Assembly: GCA_016784705.1 (NCBI GenBank) | Contig: JADHUD010000198.1 | Location: 1-5,008, forward strand | From: Spirochaetia bacterium | GTDB lineage: Bacteria > Spirochaetota > Spirochaetia > JABMQR01 | Direction of reading: 5' to 3' | Length of the DNA: 5,008 nucleotides | Shown: positions 1 through 4,585 of the stretch, piece by piece | Layout of the letters: each line of letters begins with the position of its first letter | Position numbering within the stretch: the stretch's first letter is position 1 | Made by a program: the position numbers and the translations under genes | The notes under the pieces: generated by a model | The model's input: the letters and a program-made list of their open reading frames with translations, nothing else | The model's database searches: none | What the model was told of the DNA's origin: nothing

Positions 1-122
1 TAATGCGTTCTACGGTTGCCAAGTGGAATAGTGATCGAAACAATCGTCAGACAAAGGTTGATTGGCAATTTAAAACAAAGGATGCAAGGGTAAAACTTAA
101 ACGTTTATATCCGAAGATTTAA
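1..122 (+). CDS. IS630-family transposase, C-terminal fragment (5' end outside window)
   Basis: The frame starting at base 3 gives 39 residues to a TAA at 120-122. It includes WNSDRNN and ends in VDWQFKTKDARVKLKRLYPK followed by I. A run of the form VDWQF-T-DAR-KL-RLYP is the usual C-terminal tail of IS630-family DDE transposases, which cut and paste their element into TA dinucleotides. The catalytic DDE residues would lie upstream, outside the window, so whether the enzyme is intact cannot be judged. The gene faces the recombinase trio tail to tail. The family call rests only on this tail, but the tail is distinctive. Confidence 0.75.
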   Translation, partial: MRSTVAKWNSDRNNRQTKVDWQFKTKDARVKLKRLYPKI

Positions 123-138
123 GATATACAGTGTACTA
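1..138 (+). mobile_element. Right end of an IS630-family insertion sequence
   Basis: This is the 3' end of an IS630-family element; the rest lies outside the window. The transposase stop is at 120-122 and about 14 non-coding bases follow, reading GATATACAGTGTAC (123-136). From TA at 137-138 leftward-transcribed recombinase coding sequence resumes. IS630/mariner elements insert at TA and duplicate it, so TA 137-138 is the likely target duplication. The other terminal repeat and the second TA copy are not visible, so the exact boundary is inferred from where the recombinase reading frame stops looking like its family. Confidence 0.72.
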
Positions 139-409
139 GGCGGACATTACAAGATCCCGGTTTGCAATTGCGCGCTCTTTCCAACCATACAAGCCATTCC
201 TCAATCCATTCCTTCCGGAAGCATTTCCAATTGAGGGTTTCTACAGTGACACTCTTTAAATTCTCAAGAAACTCAAGGTAAAGTGTAAGAGCAGTTTCAT
301 AGGATTTGAGGGTGTTATCACTGCCAGTTATGTGAATTGGAGCATAATCATGGAGAAAACTTGAAATGTAACGAGAGATTGAAATCGCTTCATTTGTTGC
401 TTTTTTCAT
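119..409 (-). pseudogene. ritC: Third tyrosine recombinase of the trio, truncated by the IS630 element
   Basis: ATG at 409-407 follows a strong GGAGGTGG Shine-Dalgarno site (412-420) and overlaps the end of the preceding recombinase gene by 20 nt. The 96-residue product begins MKKATNEAISISRYISSFL. It matches the N-terminal SAM-like core-binding domain of phage integrases: SDNTLKSYETAL at about residues 30-41, FLEWL-type helices, and NCKPGSCNVRL at about 81-91. Such proteins normally continue for another 200 or more residues with the R-K-H-R-H-Y catalytic domain. Here residues 92-96 (VHCIS) and the stop come from the IS end. L91 is encoded by CTA, whose complement contains the TA at 137-138, where an IS630 element would insert. 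The fragment could still bind DNA but cannot cleave it. The remaining 3' part of the gene should lie beyond the IS, outside the window. Confidence 0.75.
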
Positions 410-1358
410 ATGCCACCTCCGGAACGATGCCGTTGAATCCGCCCTCTGTTTTTTCTTTGAGGATAGTAGAAATTGCAGGCACCAGAGAATAGTAACCTTT
501 GGTGCTTTCCAGGTCACAATGCCCCATACTTTTACTCAGGTACACAAGTTTGTCATAAAAATCGAAGCCTTCATCAATCCATTCATTGATGTTTACAACG
601 GCATAATGGTGACGTAATGCATATGGCACAGCAGCTGAACTGCTGGCTTTTTTCCAAAGCTTTCTAAAGTGGACTGCAACCCAATAGTTGGGATGAAAAG
701 ATCCTCGAATGTCGGGGAAAAAATATTCCCTATCTGGATAAAGTATAGAAATGACTTCATCATAGCGTTTCACCAGCTTCAGCATTGAATTATGAAGTAC
801 AACATAATGCTGGTTGAAACCTTTTGTTTTCTTGATACTTACGACCCCGGAGCCTAGATCAATATCGTTACATTTCAGCTGACGTGCTTCAGTAGTTCTC
901 ATGCCAGAGCTGTATAAGAGACGGAAAAACACCGGAATCGTAAATTGGAGATTTTTGCAGTTCCGAACATTACCATAAAATTCAACATGATCGCATTCGT
1001 AAAAGAATCGCTTGAGTTCCTCTTCTGTAAATGGATGCGGTATATATGAAGAAGGCCGTACTGCAGGAATATCAGGGTACTCCAGATTCAATCGACCGCA
1101 TTTTCTCTGGTACTTCAGAAAGTGTTTGATTGGACGGCATCTGGAGATGAAGGTGTTGATCTGCTCCGTTTCCCTTAACGAGCACCAGCCATCGATCATT
1201 ATCTGCGTTAATTCTTCAGCACCAGGCCAGTTCTGAATGCAATAAGTGTCCAAGCTTCTCAAACAGCCTGCCCTGTGCTCTGTCCAGCTTCCGATTGTTT
1301 TACAGTAATCAATATATGGATTCATCAGCGCCGAACCCAAAAAAGGATAAGTTCTCAT
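390..1358 (-). CDS. ritB: Tyrosine recombinase, second of the RIT trio
   Basis: This 322-aa site-specific recombinase has an N-terminal core-binding domain (about residues 10-100) and a C-terminal catalytic domain (about 108-300). Visible catalytic positions are R154 in YSSGMRTTEARQL, the beta-hairpin lysine probably K180, R249 in YALRHH, H280 in MGH, and the nucleophile Y289 in STKGYYSLVP (T+3 spacing). The box II histidine of the usual HxxR motif is replaced by tyrosine (Y246). This occurs in some family members and need not abolish activity. The start ATG overlaps the stop of the upstream recombinase as ATGA (1355-1358), with GGAGGTG about 8 bases upstream, so the two are probably translationally coupled. 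The end overlaps the next recombinase start by 20 nt. Size and tight overlaps fit the middle gene of a RIT element. The symbol follows from position and size, not from an alignment. Confidence 0.8.
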   Translation of the reverse strand: MRTYPFLGSALMNPYIDYCKTIGSWTEHRAGCLRSLDTYCIQNWPGAEELTQIMIDGWCSLRETEQINTFISRCRPIKHFLKYQRKCGRLNLEYPDIPAVRPSSYIPHPFTEEELKRFFYECDHVEFYGNVRNCKNLQFTIPVFFRLLYSSGMRTTEARQLKCNDIDLGSGVVSIKKTKGFNQHYVVLHNSMLKLVKRYDEVISILYPDREYFFPDIRGSFHPNYWVAVHFRKLWKKASSSAAVPYALRHHYAVVNINEWIDEGFDFYDKLVYLSKSMGHCDLESTKGYYSLVPAISTILKEKTEGGFNGIVPEVAYEKSNK

Positions 1359-2593
1359 AATTCGAACACCTCCTCTGGTGCAGGATACGCTTCAATGCTG
1401 AGAGCACAGCTTTTCAGATGGACGAAATCTGCAGACAGATATGATTCGATTGAGGCAGGAGAGACATGACCTAAAGCTTTTGTAATCACAGGCTGGGGTA
1501 TGCCGTCTTCAAGCATTGTTACAGCCATATGATGGCGGAAAAGATGAGGATTCTTTCTGTCCCCCTGCGCCTGCCTGATTCCCGCTTTGCCAAAAACCTT
1601 TCGAACAATGCCTCCGACAGCTGTTCCTGTCATGAGGCTTCCTGGAGTCGAATATCTCGTGCTCAAGAATAAATGCGGATCTTCGATATTAGGGCGTTCA
1701 TGCTGTATATAGTCAAAAATCACATTGCCAAGTATGGGCAGCAAAGGAATAAAAACAGTGTTTCCAGTCTTCTCCTGAAAGACTGTTATCGTATCATTCT
1801 CCCAGTCAATGTCATCAAGCTTCAGTTCTGCTACGTCACCGCGTCGCAGTCCTGTAAACAGCAAAGTTGTGCATACGGCACGATCTCTAAGTGAAAGGCC
1901 GGAATCAGGATCATCCAGGACTCCTCTTATTTTTGCTATCTCGTCATTTTTGAGATATTGGATGTTCTTTTTGCTTTTCGGTATTTGGGGAAGATAATTG
2001 AGCAGAGTCTTGCATTCTTCTTGTCTCCATTGAAATCCTGCACGAATAATGCGTCCCAAAAAGTTCGATGTTGCAAAGCCGCATCTTGTGGTTCCATTTT
2101 CAGCCTTGAAGTATGACAGGACATCGTTCTCTTTGATTGACGAAATCGTCAGGCATCCTCGTTGCTGCATCGAGAAGAAAAATGAAACTCCGATTTTACG
2201 TACACTGCTTATTGTTGATTCTTTGTTTCCTATTTTCCTCTGCTCCTGCATAAAGAGGTCAATAGGAATTCTAAAGTCATCGACAAGGGAACTGTATTTG
2301 TTCTCCTTTAATATTGAATCGCGATGACCATGAACAGGCAGAGCATGATTGACTTCAAATTGCTTGAGAGTTCCCAGTATTCCTGCATATTTTGTCAGTG
2401 TTTTGCTGGAGAGCTCCTCTGCTTTGTAAGTTTCATATACATCCTCATATGAATCCCATTCAAATAATCCTGCATGACTCAAGACAAACTTGATTACAAT
2501 TTCAAAATCATGTATGAAATATTCGCTATAGCACTGCGCTCTCATGTGTTGTAAAAGCTCTGGATAATGACATCTAAGAAAGTCAAATGACAT
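1355..2593 (-). CDS. ritA: Tyrosine recombinase, first of the RIT trio
   Basis: This is a 412-aa integrase-type recombinase that would cut and rejoin DNA at the element ends. The start chosen is ATG at 2593-2591 (MSFDFLR), because AGGAGG lies six T residues upstream; an in-frame ATG at 2632 adds 13 residues but has no Shine-Dalgarno site. An N-terminal extension of about 100 residues is followed by a core-binding SAM-like domain (about 105-190) and the catalytic domain (about 205-395). The full catalytic set is visible: R250 (FTGLRRGD), K275 (QEKTG), H350 and R353 (HLFRHH), H376 (LGHVS) and Y385 (IESYLS). It is the first gene of the minus-strand trio and its TGA overlaps the next ATG by 4 nt. 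All active-site residues are present, so this enzyme looks functional even though the third partner is broken. Confidence 0.85.
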   Translation of the reverse strand: MSFDFLRCHYPELLQHMRAQCYSEYFIHDFEIVIKFVLSHAGLFEWDSYEDVYETYKAEELSSKTLTKYAGILGTLKQFEVNHALPVHGHRDSILKENKYSSLVDDFRIPIDLFMQEQRKIGNKESTISSVRKIGVSFFFSMQQRGCLTISSIKENDVLSYFKAENGTTRCGFATSNFLGRIIRAGFQWRQEECKTLLNYLPQIPKSKKNIQYLKNDEIAKIRGVLDDPDSGLSLRDRAVCTTLLFTGLRRGDVAELKLDDIDWENDTITVFQEKTGNTVFIPLLPILGNVIFDYIQHERPNIEDPHLFLSTRYSTPGSLMTGTAVGGIVRKVFGKAGIRQAQGDRKNPHLFRHHMAVTMLEDGIPQPVITKALGHVSPASIESYLSADFVHLKSCALSIEAYPAPEEVFEL

Positions 2594-2636
2594 AAAAAAC
2601 CTCCTGTCGTTATAATCTGCAATTACTTGCATACTG

Positions 2637-2667
2637 ATTATACTCAGGAAGGTAAAAGAAAATCCAA
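2637..2667 (-). promoter_or_regulatory. Putative promoter of the recombinase trio
   Basis: On the minus strand a perfect TATAAT (2642-2637) lies about 45 bases upstream of the chosen start of the first recombinase. The -35 region is poor: TTGGAT at 2667-2662 with a 19-nt spacer is the best match. That hexamer is part of one of the GAAAATCCAAAC-type repeats (2657-2669). If the repeat is a recombinase binding site, binding would cover the promoter and could restrain expression. This is an inference from overlap only. Confidence 0.4.
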
Positions 2668-2725
2668 ACTCTGAATTCAGTAAAAGCTTATTTTTTCAGG
2701 AGTTACTTAAACTGGTTTGGATTTT
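2657..2725. repeat. Inverted pair of AAAATCCAAAC motifs near the element end
   Basis: AAAATCCAAAC occurs on the + strand at 2659-2669, and its reverse complement GTTTGGATTTT at 2715-2725. They are separated by 45 bases that include a perfect 10-bp palindrome, CTGAATTCAG (2671-2680). The same core recurs twice in the adjacent 40-bp palindrome, giving four copies in about 115 bases with alternating orientation. The region is non-coding apart from the tail of the broken toxin gene. Subterminal repeats of this kind would suit recombinase binding sites, but no protein binding can be shown from sequence. Confidence 0.6.
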
Positions 2726-2959
2726 ATTTATGTTTGTATTTTCAGAGAAATCCAAACGTTTGGATTTTTCTGAGAATCGGTCTAATCCATGGAAAATTCG
2801 TAATGCAGTTCCTCCATAAAAGGCTGCATGTGAAAAAAAATCTGTTCTCGACAATGCTAAAATTGACAACTCCTGAATGATCTCCTTCAATGCATGTTTT
2901 GAATCAGTGATCGAGAGTTCTCCAAATTTTTCCAACATCATTGCGAGCTGTTTATTCAT
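2696..2959 (-). pseudogene. abiEii: AbiEii-type nucleotidyltransferase toxin, truncated by the RIT element
   Basis: ATG at 2959-2957 overlaps the antitoxin stop by 8 nt and has an AAGGA-type Shine-Dalgarno site. The reading frame gives 87 residues. Residues 1-64 fit the AbiEii/AbiGii toxin family, including FYGGTALRIFHGLDRFSE (about 47-64), which carries the GG(S/T) nucleotidyltransferase motif (G49, G50, T51). Family members then continue with a D-x-D metal site and about 200 more residues. Here the frame instead runs through the 40-bp palindrome (residues 65-77, KSKRLDFSEN...) and stops at 2696. LDFSE resembles the family's DLDFS by chance or because the element end mimics the target. Without the metal-binding acidic residues and the C-terminal half the toxin should be inactive. 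The 3' remainder would be on the far side of the RIT element, outside the window. Confidence 0.75.
2738..2777. repeat. Near-perfect 40-bp palindrome, probable RIT terminus
   Basis: The palindrome is centred on AACGTT at 2757/2758. Eighteen of twenty base pairs match; the mismatches are at 2741/2774 and 2747/2768. Each half contains the ATCCAAAC core that also occurs twice at 2659-2725. It lies where the AbiEii-type reading frame stops resembling its family (after RFSE). It is therefore probably the junction between the RIT element and the toxin gene, possibly the recombinase core site with two inverted binding arms and almost no spacer. It is not an ordinary terminator: the T-tract is part of the arm and the loop is absent. 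Confidence 0.7.
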
Positions 2960-3539
2960 TTATTTTTCCTTTCCATTTAAGCAGAGTTCTCAAAGTAGTA
3001 CTCCGATAGAGGGGGACCATGAAGTTGATCAGATTCCAGTCGAGGGACTCTAAAATTTCTTTTTCTATTCTAAGATCTTCAAACAGTAGTTTAGTAATTT
3101 CAGAACTGCGTTCGATTTTCCGTATTTTATATAACGTATCACAAATTGCTTTCTCTGCTGATGCTATCCTGAATCCTGCACCTTCCTCTTCTGCAGGAAA
3201 AATCCCAAGAGGGAATACCTGTTCTGGTATGTAATGGTAACTATACCTTCCTAGAGGAGTGTCATAAAAATATTCTTTATCCAAATTAAAACCGGCACTC
3301 ATGATGGCGTGAGTTCTCTCCGGTATTATCTGGTGATATGATAATGCTGTCTGAAAGGAGATGTAACTAGGGCTTCTCAGCACTGAAGCCACTGGGAACT
3401 TAGGATCTTGTAATGATGTAACATAGACTCCTCTTCTCACACGAAAGATCTCTCCTTTCTTAGTCATTTGAGTAATCTTTGATTTTGGGGAGGAATAACC
3501 TTCCAATTCAGTCTGCAGTTGCAATGCTGTTTTTATCAT
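2952..3539 (-). CDS. abiEi: AbiEi antitoxin / autorepressor of the AbiE system
   Basis: This is a 195-aa protein from ATG at 3539-3537, preceded by GGAGGTAATA. A TTG at 3560 would add seven residues, but lies inside the promoter -10 region and is rejected. Residues 1-45 form a winged-helix N-terminus (SKITQMTKKGEIFRVRRGVY). They are followed by SPSYISFQTALSYHQIIPE (about 57-74) and ASAEKAICDTLY (about 126-137), both typical of AbiEi-family antitoxins. Members of this family protect against the AbiEii nucleotidyltransferase and repress their own promoter by binding inverted repeats. The gene is complete, overlaps the broken toxin gene by 8 nt, and has a matching inverted repeat in its promoter. 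With the toxin truncated it is an orphan antitoxin that may still act as a DNA-binding regulator. Confidence 0.85.
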   Translation of the reverse strand: MIKTALQLQTELEGYSSPKSKITQMTKKGEIFRVRRGVYVTSLQDPKFPVASVLRSPSYISFQTALSYHQIIPERTHAIMSAGFNLDKEYFYDTPLGRYSYHYIPEQVFPLGIFPAEEEGAGFRIASAEKAICDTLYKIRKIERSSEITKLLFEDLRIEKEILESLDWNLINFMVPLYRSTTLRTLLKWKGKINE

Positions 3540-3542
3540 TAT

Positions 3543-3583
3543 TACCTCCAGAAAGTACAATTATATCATACTATCTGGAGGTA
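3543..3583. promoter_or_regulatory. Putative AbiEi operator: inverted repeat over the abiE promoter
   Basis: TACCTCCAGA (3543-3552) and TCTGGAGGTA (3574-3583) form a perfect 10-bp inverted repeat. Pairing continues inward with AGTA/TACT (3554-3557 and 3569-3572) after one mismatch. The repeat encloses the minus-strand -10 box, and its left arm includes the abiEi Shine-Dalgarno site. AbiEi antitoxins studied so far repress their own operon by binding inverted repeats at the promoter, so this is the natural operator candidate. In RNA the right arm is probably upstream of the transcription start, so the repeat should act as DNA rather than as a leader hairpin. Confidence 0.65.
3560..3568 (-). 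promoter_or_regulatory. Extended -10 promoter of abiE
   Basis: The minus strand carries TGATATAAT (3568-3560), a perfect extended -10 (TGnTATAAT). No good -35 hexamer is found 16-19 bases upstream, which an extended -10 can tolerate. Transcription would begin near 3553, leaving a leader of about a dozen bases before the abiEi ATG. The box sits in the middle of the inverted repeat 3543-3583. Confidence 0.6.
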
Positions 3584-3648
3584 GGAAAGGTTTATTGTCG
3601 TGATAGGTGTTCTTATTTTAAAGAAATTTATGAAATCCATTCTTAAAT

Positions 3649-3700
3649 TTGTATCAATAACATCCATGAAACACAACCTTGTAGGATGTATTTGATACAA
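3649..3700 (+). ncRNA. Long hairpin of unknown role upstream of a terminator
   Basis: TTGTATCAATAACATCC (3649-3665) pairs with GGATGTATTTGATACAA (3684-3700): 15 of 17 pairs, with a 2-bp internal loop and an 18-nt apical loop. The intrinsic terminator for + strand transcription starts six bases downstream, so the two together could be the 3' end of a small RNA or a regulatory leader for the gene at 3802. No convincing promoter for it was found in 3590-3648; TTGTCG at 3595-3600 lacks a good -10. It could instead be a remnant of an older element end. Confidence 0.35.
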
Positions 3701-3706
3701 TTAGAG

Positions 3707-3746
3707 AGCCGGTTTTCCTTTAAAAGTGAGGAAACCGGCTTTTTTT
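3707..3746 (+). terminator. Intrinsic (rho-independent) terminator
   Basis: AGCCGGTTT (3707-3715) pairs with AAACCGGCT (3732-3740). Three further pairs (CCT/AGG) follow across a single bulged T, with a loop of about 9 nt, and the T-run continues to 3746. The U-tract is on the + strand only, so it ends rightward transcription. No + strand gene lies directly upstream, since abiEi runs the other way. It therefore ends either an unrecognised RNA (see the hairpin at 3649-3700) or leader transcription toward the gene at 3802. Confidence 0.8.
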
Positions 3747-3747
3747 G

Positions 3748-3777
3748 TTGCTTGAGCCATTATCAGGTGTGTATTAT
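3748..3777 (+). promoter_or_regulatory. Weak candidate promoter for the two-gene + strand unit
   Basis: TTGCTT (3748-3753) and TATTAT (3772-3777) are separated by 18 bases, just after the terminator and about 25 bases before the first start codon. The -35 matches the consensus at three positions and the -10 at five. This would give a leader of fewer than 20 bases. If this is not a promoter, expression would have to come from upstream, through the terminator at 3707-3746. Confidence 0.35.
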
Positions 3778-3801
3778 TAAAAGTACAAAAAGAGTACTCG
3801 G

Positions 3802-4572
3802 ATGGATTTGAGAAAAAAGAATGGTAATATAATAAGATCTTGGGAAGAATGGGAACGCCCAAAGAAGGCTTATCAATGGAAGGAAGGGCGAAGTGCAATG
3901 GAGCTTGCAAGAATCTGGTTCAGAGAATCAGATCCAGCACCTCCAAAAGAATATATGGAGATATTGGAGAAACACTTTGAAAGACATGTTAAAGTTATCA
4001 AAGCAGTTCCAGAACTAATCACAGACCTTCCTCCTGAGAATAGCAGGTCTGGCAGAAATCATGATATCCACTGTGAATGTGAATTCGGTGATCAGAAAGT
4101 TACTGTTTGCGTAGAAGCTAAAACAGATGAATCCTTTGGTAATGTGAGTATCTCAACGTATTACACCAACATGTTAGGGCAGCGAAATAATGGAGTAAGT
4201 ACTGATCTTCCGGAAAGAGTAGAAATGCTGATTTCAATGTTACCAATTTCATGTAAAAGTGTAGAAACTTGTCCTGTTGCAGATAATGGTTACCAGCTAC
4301 TAACAGCCCTTACTGGAACTGCTATTCAAGCTAAGAAAGATGATGTAGACTTTGCGGTACTCATTATACATGAGATTCTTACTGACCTTACAGATATGAA
4401 GAAAGTAGATGAGAACAAAGCCGATTATGTATCTTTTGTTCAATCTGCAGCACAGCATCAAGAGCTTGACTGTTCTTATGGAATAATCAATGGTCCCTTT
4501 GATATCGATGGTATGAAATGTTATATTGGTTTAGTGGAAACATATATTAGATGCAACTCTAATATAAGATAG
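3802..4572 (+). CDS. Uncharacterised protein with a PD-(D/E)xK-like signature
   Basis: This is a 256-aa soluble protein with no signal peptide or membrane segment. The ATG at 3802 is the first possible start after an in-frame stop at 3778; its Shine-Dalgarno site is weak. The N-terminus holds SWEEWERP and a W-KEGRSAMELARIWF helix (about 26-40). The centre has NHDIHCECEFGDQ followed by VEAKTDESFG: D88, E105 and K107 have the D...ExK layout of PD-(D/E)xK nuclease-fold proteins. A conserved-looking YQLLTALTGTAIQAKKDDVDFAVLIIHEI (164-192) follows. From memory this resembles uncharacterised DUF6946-type proteins, but that cannot be confirmed here. Its TAG overlaps the Shine-Dalgarno site of the next gene, so the two are probably co-translated. 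It is divergent from the abiE locus, which suggests a defence role. The exact function is unknown. Confidence 0.72.
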   Translation: MDLRKKNGNIIRSWEEWERPKKAYQWKEGRSAMELARIWFRESDPAPPKEYMEILEKHFERHVKVIKAVPELITDLPPENSRSGRNHDIHCECEFGDQKVTVCVEAKTDESFGNVSISTYYTNMLGQRNNGVSTDLPERVEMLISMLPISCKSVETCPVADNGYQLLTALTGTAIQAKKDDVDFAVLIIHEILTDLTDMKKVDENKADYVSFVQSAAQHQELDCSYGIINGPFDIDGMKCYIGLVETYIRCNSNIR

Positions 4573-4585
4573 GAGGAATCGAATT
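4571..4585 (+). promoter_or_regulatory. Shine-Dalgarno site pointing to an ATT start codon
   Basis: AGGAGG (4571-4576), sharing its first two bases with the upstream TAG stop, is followed by six bases and then ATT (4583-4585). Spacing is ideal, and no ATG, GTG or TTG is in frame between the preceding in-frame stop (4565-4567) and GTT/ATG at 4655-4660. The site therefore argues for initiation at ATT, or at a former ATG. Confidence 0.6.

Larger units (their letters stand above)
137..2777 (-). mobile_element. RIT-like element (recombinase in trio), left end interrupted
   Basis: Three consecutive, overlapping tyrosine recombinase genes on one strand, in the order of about 412, 322 and a third of the same class, match the known organisation of RIT elements. 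The right boundary is placed at the 40-bp palindrome (2738-2777), where a toxin gene loses its reading frame similarity. The left boundary is not in the window because an IS630 element interrupts the third gene. With the third recombinase lacking its catalytic domain, autonomous movement is unlikely. The exact right edge within the palindrome is uncertain by up to about 20 bases. The call assumes the trio moves as a unit, as known for RIT elements. Confidence 0.68.

Noticed and set aside
410..517. Extension of the third recombinase upstream to an ATG at 517
   Set aside because: The added residues are antisense-like sequence within the second recombinase gene; the ATG at 409 has a strong GGAGGTGG site and begins the conserved domain.
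1012..1236. Plus-strand open frame of 74 codons
   Set aside because: It lies wholly inside the second recombinase gene on the opposite strand, has no Shine-Dalgarno site and no recognisable protein features.
1275..1469. Plus-strand open frame of 64 codons spanning the first/second recombinase junction
   Set aside because: It is antisense to two well-supported genes and has no family resemblance.
2049..2327. Plus-strand open frame of 92 codons
   Set aside because: It is antisense to the first recombinase, whose catalytic motifs prove the minus strand is coding.
2594..2632. Upstream ATG for the first recombinase at 2632
   Set aside because: No Shine-Dalgarno site, and it would place the start within about 5 bases of the likely -10 box; the ATG at 2593 has AGGAGG at ideal distance.
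2738..2777. Palindrome as an intrinsic terminator of abiE
   Set aside because: There is no loop and no separate U-tract after the stem, the stem is AT-rich, and the toxin reading frame passes through it; an element end is the better explanation.
3781..3799. AGTAC...GTACT inverted repeat just before the start at 3802
   Set aside because: Five-base arms are too short to separate from chance in this base composition.
3701..3910. Minus-strand open frame of 69 codons
   Set aside because: It crosses the terminator hairpin and the start of the gene at 3802, and has no sensible domain or ribosome binding site.
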